Shown piece by piece: positions 1 to 10,300 of a stretch of DNA of 64,000 bases (its first letter is position 1; every line of letters begins with the position of its first letter). Position numbers and translations under genes: made by a program. The stretch spans positions 1 to 64,000 of the forward strand of contig NZ_MVHU01000020.1 in the NCBI RefSeq assembly GCF_002086285.1. The letters are read 5' to 3'. This stretch comes from Mycolicibacter kumamotonensis. Its GTDB lineage: Bacteria; Actinomycetota; Actinomycetes; Mycobacteriales; Mycobacteriaceae. A model generated the notes under the pieces. That model had not been told where the DNA came from. It saw nothing but the letters and a program-made list of their open reading frames with translations, and did not search any database.

Positions 1-68
1 CGTCGACGGGCGAGCCCGCAACCGCCGGATCGGAGGTCGCCTGAAAATCACCGATCCACAGGTCTTGA

Positions 69-392
69 CAATATCTCCTCGATACTGCCGATATCTATCA
101 GCTGTTCACGTATGCCTACGCGCTCGGCGGTGGCGAGTACGCGCGACGCGCAGGCCTGATCTATGCCTCGACAACCAGCACGACTGGACCCGCGCTGCGG
201 ATAATGCCAGCGGCAGGGGTGACAGATGCCCGCATTTACGGTGTCGGGATTGACATCCCGAGAATCCTCGAAGCGTTGGGTACCCTCGATCCACAGCCCG
301 TGTACGCCGAGGTCCGGTCCATCGTGCAGCAGCTCACCGGGCTTGCGTGCAACCTACCGGCCCCTGCGGGTGTCGCGAACGTCAGCCACTGA
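69..392 (+). pseudogene. McrC-like restriction component, C-terminal remnant
   Basis: The frame is open from about 69 to the TGA at 390-392 and encodes roughly 107 residues. They begin with the pattern DTADIYQLFTYAYALG, then a strand ending LIYAS and a closing block GVGIDIPRILEALG. This order resembles the C-terminal end of McrC-type PD-(D/E)XK proteins of McrBC restriction systems, where a 'D.YQ..AYA' helix follows the nuclease core. Upstream, the same frame is stopped at 42-44 and 66-68, and no good start precedes the conserved part. I therefore read it as the 3' end of a broken gene, although its upstream part may lie in another frame beyond the window edge. It converges on the next gene with only 4 bp between stops. 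The family call is by eye and moderate. Confidence 0.45.
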
Positions 393-396
393 CCGG

Positions 397-837
397 CTAC
401 AGATCCCAAACCTGGTCCGGATCATCGAGTGCTGCACGAATCTGTCCAAGGTCACCGAGGTCTGCAAGCGGCGACGTCCGGGCGATATCGACAATGCCAC
501 GAACGACTGCATTGAGGGCCTCACCGTTCCCGGCTTCGAGCGCCTGGTCGAGACGGGTGAACAACGCTTCGAACGTCGCTCGACGCTCGGCGAATACCTG
601 CTCGAAGTAATCTTTGAGAACCGCTTCGGCAGCTTTAATGCGAGCAACCTCAGTCTTCTCATAAGCGCGGATTCTTGTGCGCTGCGTACTTTCGCTCTGG
701 GTGACCTTGATGCACTCGCGAGTCACATCCACGATCTGGGTCAACGCATTGAAACCGTCCAAGGCGGAGAATTTCGCCCCCACACGACCAACACCATTCG
801 CTACGTGAACCTGCGGCTTCTCACTCACCCTCGGCAT
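397..837 (-). CDS. small coiled-coil protein, last gene of the helicase operon
   Basis: This gene encodes 146 residues and starts at an ATG that overlaps the end of the upstream gene by 17 bp, so it is probably translationally coupled. The middle (about residues 40-100) is charged and helical, rich in E, K, R and A, with a repeated 'KAAEAVLKDYFEQVFAER' style typical of an amphipathic coiled coil. The C-terminal part (GEALNAVVRGIVDIARTSPLADL) looks like a short helical cap. It has no signal peptide and no membrane segment. The gene lies last in the five-gene minus-strand operon. A role as regulator or partner of the glycine-rich membrane protein before it is inference from coupling alone. I do not recognise an assigned function. 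Confidence 0.65.
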   Translation of the reverse strand: MPRVSEKPQVHVANGVGRVGAKFSALDGFNALTQIVDVTRECIKVTQSESTQRTRIRAYEKTEVARIKAAEAVLKDYFEQVFAERRATFEALFTRLDQALEAGNGEALNAVVRGIVDIARTSPLADLGDLGQIRAALDDPDQVWDL

Positions 838-1810
838 CCCCGATCATCTCCCGGTATTTGACCGTCATGTTTGCACTCTCATTAGGCACGTCGCCCTCCG
901 CATCGACCACTGGCGCTGCTGCGACATCACGAACCGAGAGTGCGAGGACCAAGGCTTGCTGAAAACGATCGGCGTGTGCCTTCGGATCAAACTGCTCCGA
1001 CTCAAGCAGATCCAGCGCAGCTGTCGCGCGTCTCGTGAGCGCATTCAACACCGAACTGACTTCTGCGACCCTCGTATCCACAGCATCGAGGCGAACAGCA
1101 AACGCATCAAGCTTCGCGAGCTCGACCGCGACATCCGCCTGAACGGCCCGCGCCTTCGTGGCCGCTTTCGCTCCTTGCATCTGCGTAACGAGACCGCCGA
1201 CCAGCAACGCCGGGCCGACGGTCACGAAATTCAGTGCGGTGGCGCCCAGGGCCATTCCACCGCCACCCGCAGCCACGCTTCCGCCGCCGAGGAACGCTAC
1301 CGTCGCGCTCTCAGCTGCGGCCCCAGACAAACCGGAGATTGCAGCACCTGTACTCGCTGCACCAAAGCTGCCGGCAGCGGCATATACGCCGGCACCCGTA
1401 CCAAAGGCTGTCGTCACCGATCCAACAGCACCTAAAGCCCATGAAATCGGGTCAACGTCCAGCCCAGCAATCCCGGACATGCGCGAGATCGTGACGTCAA
1501 TCCCATCCACCAGCAGCCGCTCGTTCTCACGGACCTGTCGCTCGTGGCGTCGAAGGAATTCAGCCATGCGCACGACGACGTCGATCAATGCTCGCTGCTG
1601 CTGTCCACCCAATGCCTCAAGTCGGCCATTGGTCACTTCTACCGCTTCTGCGGTCTGGCTGCGACTCTTCTCGTAGCGTTTACGTGCAGCGTCCACCTGG
1701 TCACGAGCCTTTTTCATGTCCCAGGCGCCCTTGCCGCCGAGTGCAACTCCGCCGCCACCTGTAACGGCACCGACGGCAATAAGAGCCAGCGGAATCAACG
1801 GCACAACCAT
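821..1810 (-). CDS. glycine/alanine-rich membrane protein, putative effector
   Basis: This encodes 329 residues from the ATG at 1810; a TTG at 1840 would add ten residues, but the ATG is preceded by a purine-rich GGATGGG stretch. The N-terminus is a hydrophobic helix (VVPLIPLALIAVGAV) followed by a GGGG turn. A coiled coil (about residues 35-95) follows. A long glycine/alanine-rich hydrophobic block lies at about 125-215, with patterns such as GAGVYAAAGSFGAAS and FLGGGSVAAGGGG, and a second helical region closes the protein. Such glycine-rich hydrophobic blocks can insert in membranes, so a membrane-acting effector is possible. That is inference: no catalytic motif is visible. It follows the HelD-like helicase gene by about 117 bp and overlaps the next gene by 17 bp. 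Confidence 0.7.
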   Translation of the reverse strand: MVVPLIPLALIAVGAVTGGGGVALGGKGAWDMKKARDQVDAARKRYEKSRSQTAEAVEVTNGRLEALGGQQQRALIDVVVRMAEFLRRHERQVRENERLLVDGIDVTISRMSGIAGLDVDPISWALGAVGSVTTAFGTGAGVYAAAGSFGAASTGAAISGLSGAAAESATVAFLGGGSVAAGGGGMALGATALNFVTVGPALLVGGLVTQMQGAKAATKARAVQADVAVELAKLDAFAVRLDAVDTRVAEVSSVLNALTRRATAALDLLESEQFDPKAHADRFQQALVLALSVRDVAAAPVVDAEGDVPNESANMTVKYREMIGDAEGE

Positions 1811-1927
1811 AGCCCATCCATTCGTCGTTTGGCCGTGCAACTTGCACGAATTTAATGGGTACGAATCAGCAGCACAACAGTTGACGTCGGCGCTGGTGAA
1901 CCGTGTCTATACGACTGATCGCGATCA

Positions 1928-3847
1928 TCACCTACCCCGCAGCGCATCCGGCAGACCCTTCGAATACACCACCACCAACTCCCGATTCGCCCGCGTCAGC
2001 GCCGTGTAGAGCGGCCCCTGGTGCCCGCGGTTCCGTCTGAAGTCCGCCGGCTCCACCACCACCACCGCATCGAACTCGATGCCGCGGGCCGAGTCGGGGT
2101 CCAGCGCGGTCACCTCCCGGCCATCGCGTTCCCAGGGGCTCAGGTCATGCATGGACCCGGCCCACCCGCGCGAGCGGAGACTGCGTCGGACCGCTCCGGT
2201 GTCCGGACCGATGACGGCAACTGTCCCCGATGGGTAGGCGACCAGAAGCCGCTCGACCTGCTCTGCGACCGCGTCGCCGAGCTCGGCCGGGCGCACCTTC
2301 TCGACGGTGGGGGCCGGCCCCTCATGCTGGAAGGCGTTGACCACCCGCTGATCACGAGGAAGCAGTCGGGTCGCAAACTCCAAAATCGGGCGCGTGGACC
2401 GGTATCCGATCGCCAGCTCGAAGGTTGCGGTGTCTTCTTCGATCGCGATCAAGTCCAAGATCTCGGGCCAATTCGCCGGGGTGTGGTCCGACCGGCGCTG
2501 GTTGAGATCTCCCAGCACCGTCCACCGGTCCTCGATGTTGATCTCGTCGAGCAGCAGCCAGCCCAGCGGGGTCACGTCCTGTGCCTCGTCGATGATGATG
2601 TGGGTGATACCAGCGAGATCGGCCGGCGGGCTCACCTCCCACTGGATGTAGGCGAGCAGCGCGGAATGGGCCCGCAGCGTCAGGGCATGCCGGTATGCGG
2701 GCAGCGCGCTCAGATAGGTGCTCCACTGCGGATCGGACGTGATCGCTGCGCTGTTGGCGCGCATGTATTCGTAGACCTGCTCGGCTGACAGTGCGGCACC
2801 GCCGTTGGTCGTACGGATGTGCCGGATGGCGCGCCGCAGCAACCGCACCAGTTTCCAGTTGGCATCCTGTGCTGTCGGCGAGATCTCGCCTTTCGGAGGG
2901 TACTTGAGGCCGAGGATGTGCTGCCACAGCTCCGGCAGCGACAACACATGCAACTGTGCGGAGTTGCCGGCTAGGTCGTTGATGACGCCGATGACGTGTT
3001 GGGAATACCCGGCGGTCGGCCCGATCAGCAGCACATTGCCGGAAGCCCTGTCTTCGGCAGGGGTGTCCTCGTTGACCAGGTAGGCGGCGCGGTGCGATGC
3101 GATGATCGTTTTCCCAGTGCCGGGTTTGCCCTCGATGATCATGCTGTCGCCCGCCGGCATCGTCACTAACGCGTACTGGTCCGGCTGCAGTGTGGCCAGA
3201 ACCGAATCCAACCTCTTTGTTCGCGGAGCTTGCATTTGAGCCCGCAACGCTTCTTCCGCACGGATTCCGGCGAGTGAGTGGTCGGCGTGATGATGGCCGT
3301 CGGATGCAGCCGCCGAAAGCCCTTCGGCCACTGGGTCCAGCGGTTTGGGCACATCAGGCTGCGGCCGTTTGGGTATCGTCGGCGGGGCGGGGATCGCCAG
3401 TCCACGCTTGCGGAATGGATGCTTAGGCGCGTCGGCGCGTAGCGTCTCGTCGCTGAAGTCCACGATCTGGCCGTTGCGTCGCACCATGGTGCGCACGACG
3501 GCAACCTCGTCGCAGAGCTTGTGGTGCCTGGTGCCGCGATAGAAGGTGCAGGCGATCGGAGCGGTCCAACTGAAAACCAGGGTCCCGTCGAACTCAGCAT
3601 ATTTTTTGCCGATGTAGAAGTCCGATTGCCCCTCAAGCACCCACTCGTCGGGTCCGGCCAGCGCCACCCGGCCCACCAGTTCTCCGACCGGCATCTCTCG
3701 TCGTGCCGGCAGACCGGTCCCGGTCCACAAACCATTGCGCGGGCCCTGATAAGCCAGTGGGCGGCTGGCCTTCTCCCGCAGCAGCGTCGCGTAACGCTTC
3801 TCCGCGGTGCGCTCGTCTTCAAGTTCCAATTCCTTGGGCGTACTCAC
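1928..3847 (-). CDS. HelD/UvrD-like superfamily 1 helicase
   Basis: This encodes 639 residues from a GTG with a strong GGAGGGA site just upstream. Motif I is GKPGTGKT (residues 240-247), followed by ASHRAAYLV as in HelD-type enzymes. Motif II is DEAQD (420-424). The UvrD-type C-terminal motif is LYTALTRANRELVVVY near residue 620. The first 200 residues hold a compact domain seen in neither classical UvrD nor Rep. HelD-family proteins are ATP-driven translocases that act on RNA polymerase or DNA; here the context of two other helicases and a nuclease suggests DNA processing. It starts 11 bp after the SNF2 gene stop, so the two are cotranscribed. The catalytic core looks intact. Confidence 0.9.
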   Translation of the reverse strand: MSTPKELELEDERTAEKRYATLLREKASRPLAYQGPRNGLWTGTGLPARREMPVGELVGRVALAGPDEWVLEGQSDFYIGKKYAEFDGTLVFSWTAPIACTFYRGTRHHKLCDEVAVVRTMVRRNGQIVDFSDETLRADAPKHPFRKRGLAIPAPPTIPKRPQPDVPKPLDPVAEGLSAAASDGHHHADHSLAGIRAEEALRAQMQAPRTKRLDSVLATLQPDQYALVTMPAGDSMIIEGKPGTGKTIIASHRAAYLVNEDTPAEDRASGNVLLIGPTAGYSQHVIGVINDLAGNSAQLHVLSLPELWQHILGLKYPPKGEISPTAQDANWKLVRLLRRAIRHIRTTNGGAALSAEQVYEYMRANSAAITSDPQWSTYLSALPAYRHALTLRAHSALLAYIQWEVSPPADLAGITHIIIDEAQDVTPLGWLLLDEINIEDRWTVLGDLNQRRSDHTPANWPEILDLIAIEEDTATFELAIGYRSTRPILEFATRLLPRDQRVVNAFQHEGPAPTVEKVRPAELGDAVAEQVERLLVAYPSGTVAVIGPDTGAVRRSLRSRGWAGSMHDLSPWERDGREVTALDPDSARGIEFDAVVVVEPADFRRNRGHQGPLYTALTRANRELVVVYSKGLPDALRGR

Positions 3848-3858
3848 TAATCCCTCCG

Positions 3859-6800
3859 TCAGGCCACTATTTCGATGACACAGGCCGCGAGCGGCTCGAG
3901 TCGGATTTCGGGTTGGACTTCGCTCTGCAGCTCGGCCGACAGCGCCGCGTAGCGCTCCTGCGCCCGACGACGCTGGCTTTCGAACAGTGCTATCGCCCGC
4001 TCCCCGCGCCCACGCGCCCGTGCGGTCGCAATCCGGTTCTCGATGGCAGCGAGTTTGCGGTGATGCTGTTGATCCAAAGTGATTGCCCGGGTTCGCTGCA
4101 GGGCATCGAACTCGTGATTGCGGCGCGATTGCTCGTGCAGATGCCGCTCATACAGTTGGTTCTGTGCGCGCTCGGCAAGGTTCTCCAACCGATCGATGCG
4201 TGGCAACGGGGTGTCGGTGAGGTTGCCTTCGGCGAGGGCGGCCAGCAAGGCGTTCGCCGGCCCGTCACCGGCATGGCGCCCGGCATCGGTCACCGCAGCT
4301 CCCCAGATCTCATCCCCGCCGCGCGACGCCGCCACCGCCTTAGCCATGACGACAACGTAGACACCGGGTCCGACATCGTCGGCTGACGCCGGAACCCGCA
4401 GCGACGCAAACCGGGCCTGCCGGTGGCCCGGCACTGCCGCGGCTGCCATCGTCAGTGGACTGGTCGCGGTGAGCAGCATGCCGCCGCCGGTGCGGGCCAA
4501 CTCCTGGTCGAGGATCAGCGATATCGGCATCTCGCTGCGCAGCTGCGATGCCAGGTTGCTGGTCTCTGCCCGGGTGCGCTGCGCCGTTTTGGCAAGGTCT
4601 TCAACGCGGCCGGCCATGGTCGGATTGCCGTAAAGCTCAGCGACCCGTCGGTCTTTGGTGAGCCGAATTCCCGAAGCTCCGTCGACCCGCGCCCAGTCGT
4701 CAAGCAATTGCGCCAGCTCGTGTTGTCCGACGTAGCGCCCGGTACGGACCAGCTCGTCTTCGAGCCCGGCGACGTCGACGTCGTTGCTGACAAGCAGTGC
4801 ACTGGACGCGTCGGAGACGTCCTGCAGGCCGGCGCGCTGCTCGGCGATCGCCGTTTCGACCTCGTGGATCTTCTGCTCACGCTGCTCGGGTGTCAGGGTG
4901 AAGTCGAAACCGGCTTCCAACGCTTTGGGGGCGTTGGCGGTGATGATCGGTTCCAGGGCACCGACGGAGGATTCGAAGATCCCGATCCGGTCGAGGAGCC
5001 GCGACAGGATGCGTTCATCGATGGTGGCCTCGTTGACGAAGTTCACCACCAGCATGGCCTCTTCGACCTGACCGATGCGGTCGATGCGGCCGATGCGCTG
5101 TTCGATCTCCATCGGGTTCCACGGCAGGTCGTAGTTGACCACCGCCGAGCAGAACTCAAAGTCGAGGCCCTCGCTGGCGACGCGGTTGGCGAGCACGAAA
5201 TCGTATGCGCCGCCGCGGAAGTCGCCCATGATGCGGCGACGCTGTTCCCGGTTGACACCACCATGCATGACCGCCACCCGGAACTCGTCCTCCAGCCGGC
5301 CCATGAGGTAGGCCAAGGTAGGCCGGGAGTGGGTGAACACCAGAGCACGCCGGCCCTGCTGGTGCAGCGTGCGCAACACCTTGCGGAGGTCATCGAACTT
5401 GGTGTCGACGTCCGCAGGCAGGTTGCGGGCAGCGGCGATCAAGCCGGCGTGCGGTTCCAGGCGGACGGCGGGGGCATCGGAGTCGGCGTCGGTGATGGCG
5501 CCGAAGGCCTTGGGCTCCAGCACGGCGCGGCGGGCCATCGGCAGGCACGCACTGGCCAGCCGTAGCGGCATCTGCATCGCAAAGTGCAGCGGCCGCCCCA
5601 TCGCTTTAGCGCGGTCTTGACACCACTGCAGGTATTCATCGTAGAAGTCGGCTTCGGCTTGAGTCCAGGTGACGTCGTGGCGGTCCAAGGTCCGTTTGGC
5701 TTTGCGGTCGTCGACTTCGACCTTCTTGGTGCGGGTGATCACGGTCGACAGCGTGTTGAGGTCGGCCAGGTAGCGTTTGGCCTCAACGACATCGCGCGGC
5801 TCCAGCTTGCCTTTGGCGAGAAGCTCTTCGAGCAGCGCGAAGTCCGGGCGCTGCATCAAGGGGCCGCCGAGCGTGGTGGTCTTCAGTTCGCCGAGCTTCG
5901 CGCACAGCTCACGACCGTCGACCCCCTTCTCGACCAACCGTGCTGCGACGGCGTTGATGATCCGGTTGGGTTCCAGGCGCAGTTCTAGGTCGCGGATGTC
6001 GCCGTAGTCGCCCGGGGCGAGCAGCTCCAGCAGGTTGAGCAGGTCGTCCTGACGCAGGTTGATCGGTGTCGCGGTGAGAAAGACCAGGTTGTCGGCCCAG
6101 TCGGTGAGGCGGGTGCCCAGCGCGTAGCTCTTGGTGTCCTGGTTGCGCATCGAGTGCGCCTCATCGACGATGACCAGGTCGAATTCCGGTGGCAGATCGT
6201 CGAGTTCGTCCATGCCCTCCCAGGACCGCAGCCGTTCGATACTGCAGATGTAGGCCTGCCGGCGCGGCAGCCGGTTCTGGCGGTGCTTGTCCAGGAAGGT
6301 CCGCAGGGTGGCGGTGTCCAGTTCCGTCAGGTCGAACTCGAACCGGTCGTCCATCTCCTCTTTCCACTTGCCGACCAGGCCCGCGGGACAGACGATCAGC
6401 ACCCGGTCGGCTTCACGGCGCGCTTCCAGCTCGGTCCAGATCAGGCCAGCCTCGATGGTCTTGCCCAGGCCGACCTCGTCGGCGATCAGGATGCGGGCCT
6501 TGCCGGTCTGCAACAACTTGAGGACCGGCTTGAACTGGTAGGGCCGGAAGGTGGTGCGGGTGGCCCGGAACGAGAACAGCGTGTTGGCAAACTTGCTCTG
6601 CAATTTCGCGCGGGTCAGCGTCGCCCCGAACCGGCGCGCCGGTGTTGGCTCGCGGGTCACCCAGGCCCGCGGAGTGTCGAGCTCGGGGCGGGCCTTGAGC
6701 GAGGATTCGATGACGTTCTGCTGGTGGCCCTCGACGATCACCGTGTAGGACCACTGCCCGGAGCGTCCGCCGAGAAACACCCGATCGCGGATCACGACGT

Positions 6801-7221
6801 CGACGTCGCCGGGGTGGGTCACCGCCGCCTCGTTGAGCTCGAACCGGGGTGTGGGGACCGGGTGGCCGTCGACCCAGAACTTCTCCGCCCAGGCGAGGGC
6901 CGCCATCAGCGGATGGTCGTCGCTGAGTTGGTCGAGCCGCGCGACCGTCGCATCCCCGGGTGGCGCGCCGAGCGCGACCTGCAGAATCAGGGCGCCACCG
7001 TCGACGCCCTGGAACCAGTAGAGACCTTCGGGCAGTTCGACCTCGGGTTGTCCCAGAACCCGGCACTCCTCGACGTGCGAGGCCAGGGCGCGAACGGGGC
7101 CGTCGAGGATCAGTGCCCGGGCGAACTCACCGCGGTCGAGGGCGACATGGAGCTGTTCCGGGTCGGGGTGGTAGCCGAATGATTGCGCAGGTCCCATGGC
7201 CGATGAGACCATCGACGCCAT
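3859..7221 (-). CDS. SNF2/RapA-like helicase
   Basis: This encodes 1,120 residues from the ATG at 7221, chosen because GAAGGAG lies about ten bases upstream; a start at 7329 would add 36 poorly supported residues. An N-terminal domain of about 220 residues precedes the SNF2 core: ADEVGLGKT (about 247-255), DEAH (353-356), LTATP (about 382-386), and the C-terminal motif QRIGRIDRIGQ. The tail from about residue 820 has helical, charged segments. This layout resembles RapA and the SNF2 helicases of phage-defence loci, including DrmD of class 1 DISARM. However, no DrmA, DrmB, DrmC or methylase gene is present. It follows the giant nuclease-helicase gene by about 165 bp and is probably translated from the same message. 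The exact substrate is unknown. Confidence 0.93.
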   Translation of the reverse strand: MASMVSSAMGPAQSFGYHPDPEQLHVALDRGEFARALILDGPVRALASHVEECRVLGQPEVELPEGLYWFQGVDGGALILQVALGAPPGDATVARLDQLSDDHPLMAALAWAEKFWVDGHPVPTPRFELNEAAVTHPGDVDVVIRDRVFLGGRSGQWSYTVIVEGHQQNVIESSLKARPELDTPRAWVTREPTPARRFGATLTRAKLQSKFANTLFSFRATRTTFRPYQFKPVLKLLQTGKARILIADEVGLGKTIEAGLIWTELEARREADRVLIVCPAGLVGKWKEEMDDRFEFDLTELDTATLRTFLDKHRQNRLPRRQAYICSIERLRSWEGMDELDDLPPEFDLVIVDEAHSMRNQDTKSYALGTRLTDWADNLVFLTATPINLRQDDLLNLLELLAPGDYGDIRDLELRLEPNRIINAVAARLVEKGVDGRELCAKLGELKTTTLGGPLMQRPDFALLEELLAKGKLEPRDVVEAKRYLADLNTLSTVITRTKKVEVDDRKAKRTLDRHDVTWTQAEADFYDEYLQWCQDRAKAMGRPLHFAMQMPLRLASACLPMARRAVLEPKAFGAITDADSDAPAVRLEPHAGLIAAARNLPADVDTKFDDLRKVLRTLHQQGRRALVFTHSRPTLAYLMGRLEDEFRVAVMHGGVNREQRRRIMGDFRGGAYDFVLANRVASEGLDFEFCSAVVNYDLPWNPMEIEQRIGRIDRIGQVEEAMLVVNFVNEATIDERILSRLLDRIGIFESSVGALEPIITANAPKALEAGFDFTLTPEQREQKIHEVETAIAEQRAGLQDVSDASSALLVSNDVDVAGLEDELVRTGRYVGQHELAQLLDDWARVDGASGIRLTKDRRVAELYGNPTMAGRVEDLAKTAQRTRAETSNLASQLRSEMPISLILDQELARTGGGMLLTATSPLTMAAAAVPGHRQARFASLRVPASADDVGPGVYVVVMAKAVAASRGGDEIWGAAVTDAGRHAGDGPANALLAALAEGNLTDTPLPRIDRLENLAERAQNQLYERHLHEQSRRNHEFDALQRTRAITLDQQHHRKLAAIENRIATARARGRGERAIALFESQRRRAQERYAALSAELQSEVQPEIRLEPLAACVIEIVA

Positions 7222-7385
7222 CCTTGAGCACTCCTTCTCGCTATGTTGGTGCATGGCAACCCCAGCGACGAGCTTGGCCGACCGCTTCAGATATCGCCCG
7301 CACTCGACGCCAGCTTCCGCATGCGTCAATCATTTATTCGTCGTCCCACTCGTACTCGTCCCGAAAAGGCGTCAAAAGTATTACT

Positions 7386-10300
7386 TTACAAAACAATCCC
7401 CGGTGAGGATTGCTGGACCGACGAGAGTGTGAGCGTGTCATCACCGCTGATCGCTATCCTTCCGCCAACAACGAGATGATCGATGGCATCGCCGATGTAA
7501 CGCTCCACGACTGCTCCGGTTCTTGTCCATCCGAATACACGCGCAACACATTGAACAACTTCAGTCCGGCTGACCGCGCCCACATCTTGAACGGTAAGGA
7601 CCACGGCCATTCCTAGTTCCTCCAAATGCACGTGTTCGGCCTTCCGAGCGGTGTTCCCTGCCGGTACGCGAACCATTGATACTTGCCGGCCGGGCAACAT
7701 TAGGAAGTCGCCGTCTCGGACAACCTGCGCCCTCTGGATAGCGCGGTCGATGTTGTTGCGAATATTGGAACCAATACGTCCGATGTTCCACCATTCCCGA
7801 AGACGTTCATGAGCGACTTCGATATGGACGGGCCCTTCATGTTCCACCAGAACCTGGATCGCTTCGACCATATGAAGGTGACTGCCTGCTTCTCCGGGAT
7901 CCACAAAATGGGGAATCGGCGTCGCTGGAGCAGGCCGGTACTCGGTTGTCCAGTTTGGGGTATCGGCAATCTCGGCCTGCTCAGTCTCAATGATCGGTCG
8001 GTCTAAGGGCAAAGTCTTCTTACTCCGGTTGTCAAGAGGTGCAGCAATCGCTTCCTCAATGGCAGCTCGTAGACGCGCCTCTTCTGCAAGACGATCGCGG
8101 TACCACGCTGTGCCCCAGATACGGTGGAGTCTCCAACCGAGGCCGACCAGTATCTGCTCACGAAGGCGGTCACGGTCTCGAGCCGCGGGAGCCGAGTGGT
8201 ATTGGTAGCCATCGCATTCGATTCCGATCGCGAACATCCCGGGGTAAGCGGGGTGCCGAACACCAATATCGATCCGGTATCCCGCAGCGCCCACTTGAGG
8301 CTCAACCACGTAGCCCCATCCGCGGATGACTGCAAGTACGGACTCTTCAAACGGTGATTCTGGATCGCGCCCGCTAGGTGAATACGGGACCGCAAGCACC
8401 TGAGGCCCTCGCTCCGCATACTCAAGGTAGGAACGGAGGTAGTCAACATTTTCGTTTGTCGACGGTGGAATCTCACGTGCGCGCATCGATGCGACGACCT
8501 CGACACGTTGACGAGCGCGGGTGATACCGACGTTGAGACGTCGCCACCCCTTGTCCTTGTTCAAGGCACCGAAGTTGGTTGATATCTTTCCCGCCTCGTC
8601 CGGGCCATAACCGATGGAGAAAATGATCACATCGCGCTCGTCGCCTTGCACCTGTTCCAGTGCTCGGATGAAGAACCCACGGAGACGATCATCCGTATCA
8701 AAGAATCGGTCGAGGTCTCGCCTGCTGACTCGAGCCTCATCTATGGCGCTCTGTACCGCATCCGCTTGAGCAACAGAGAATGTCACCACACCGAGAGTGA
8801 GTTCGGGATGCTTAGTGAAGTGCTCGATGACACGCTCGGCGACCTTGGCCGCTTCGATAGGGTTGAACGCCCCACCGCCGCGTCGATACATGCCGTGTGC
8901 ATGGAAGAACTCGATGCCGACGTCCTCGCCTTCGGCCTGTGCGGAGGGAAAAGTGACGAGTTGTCCCCCATAGAACTTGTAGTTGGAGAAAGCGATGAGG
9001 TCTTCGTGGCGGGACCGGTAGTGCCACCGGAGGCCCAAATTGTTGAACGCACCTGAGGCTTTGGCGAGTTCCAGAACCGATTGAAAGTCCTTGACGTCGG
9101 TTTCGTCCTCGTCGTCGTCCGTACTGCGGTCGAAGAAGGAGGTGGGCGGCAATTGCTTGTCGTCGCCGGCCAATATCAGGGCTTTGCCTCGGTAGATACA
9201 GTTTATGGCATCACCAGGAGTAACCTGCGAAGCTTCGTCAAAGATGACGATGTCGAACTCCATTTCCGGTGGCAGGTACTGGGATACCGCCAGCGGCGAC
9301 ATCATGAACACCGGCTTGATGCTGCGCGTAGCGTTGCCAGCGCGCAACATCAGTTCACGGACTGGCAGATGCTTCCTCTGCTTGCTTCCTTCGCGGCGAA
9401 TCACCCCGGGCTCACCGATCATCGTGTTGACTGGGCGACGAGCATTGACAGCAAGAATGATGTCTGCGGTTGCCGCCTTGATCAGGTCGCTGTCGAGCTG
9501 ACGATACTCAGCGACCAAGGCTTCTCGATCGGCCGCAAGCAGAGGGCGAAGGCGTTCGTCCCCTTGAATGACAGCGTCGCACCAGCCCCTCAATAGGGCA
9601 CGATTGATGACACTGGGGACGTCTTGCTCAGCCAGGCGCTTCTCAATGCAGAAGTCGACCGCGACATCGAGGCCGCGCCGCGCAAGGTCTGCATATGCAC
9701 GTCGGTATTCGAACCACTCCTGCTGCCCAACAGAGTCTTCACGGAACGCATCAAGCAGTTCGACCGCATCGTTGTAGTCATCAAACTCTGTCATCAGTTC
9801 ACGTTGCCGACTAGGCGCGAATGCTTCAACCACCCGGCCGCAGGTGTTGACCCATTTCTCGTGCGCTGGACCCAAGGCTTCTACGAGGGACGAGCCGGCA
9901 ATCGCCTTGACCTGGTCGGTAGTTAGCGGTCCGCCCGCGAGGTAACGGAGGTGAGTCGCCCACGTCATAGCTTCATCGAGTGACTCCAGGTTGGTTTCGC
10001 TAAAGTCGAAGTGGTCACCAAATGTATTCCTGTAGGCGGGTTCGCCTCGCCGAATCTCTACTGCTGCGCGCTGAGCGTCGTCAACGAGAGCAAGCAGGTT
10101 GTTGGCGTCAGCAAGCGAATCAGCCCCTCCGGCAGCGACGGCAGCGACGGCACCGACGCGGTCCGCGGCGCGCCGAAGCGGGCTCACATGGGCCGTTAGC
10201 CAGTTGATGGCTTCTCTGATAGCCCCGATCAGGAGTTCGGGACGTCCCGTCGCTGCCGGAGACACTTGGAGGCCGCTTTTCCATTCGTCGAAGTCGTGAC

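Noticed and set aside
226..861. Plus-strand frame of 211 residues
   Set aside because: It lies opposite the 146-residue gene and the end of the glycine-rich gene, has no motif, and its composition looks like a shadow.
4423..5565. Plus-strand frame of 380 residues within the SNF2 gene
   Set aside because: It is antisense to conserved helicase motifs and is explained by high-GC shadow coding.
6154..7182. Plus-strand frame of 342 residues
   Set aside because: It is the antisense shadow of the SNF2 N-terminal and motif I region.
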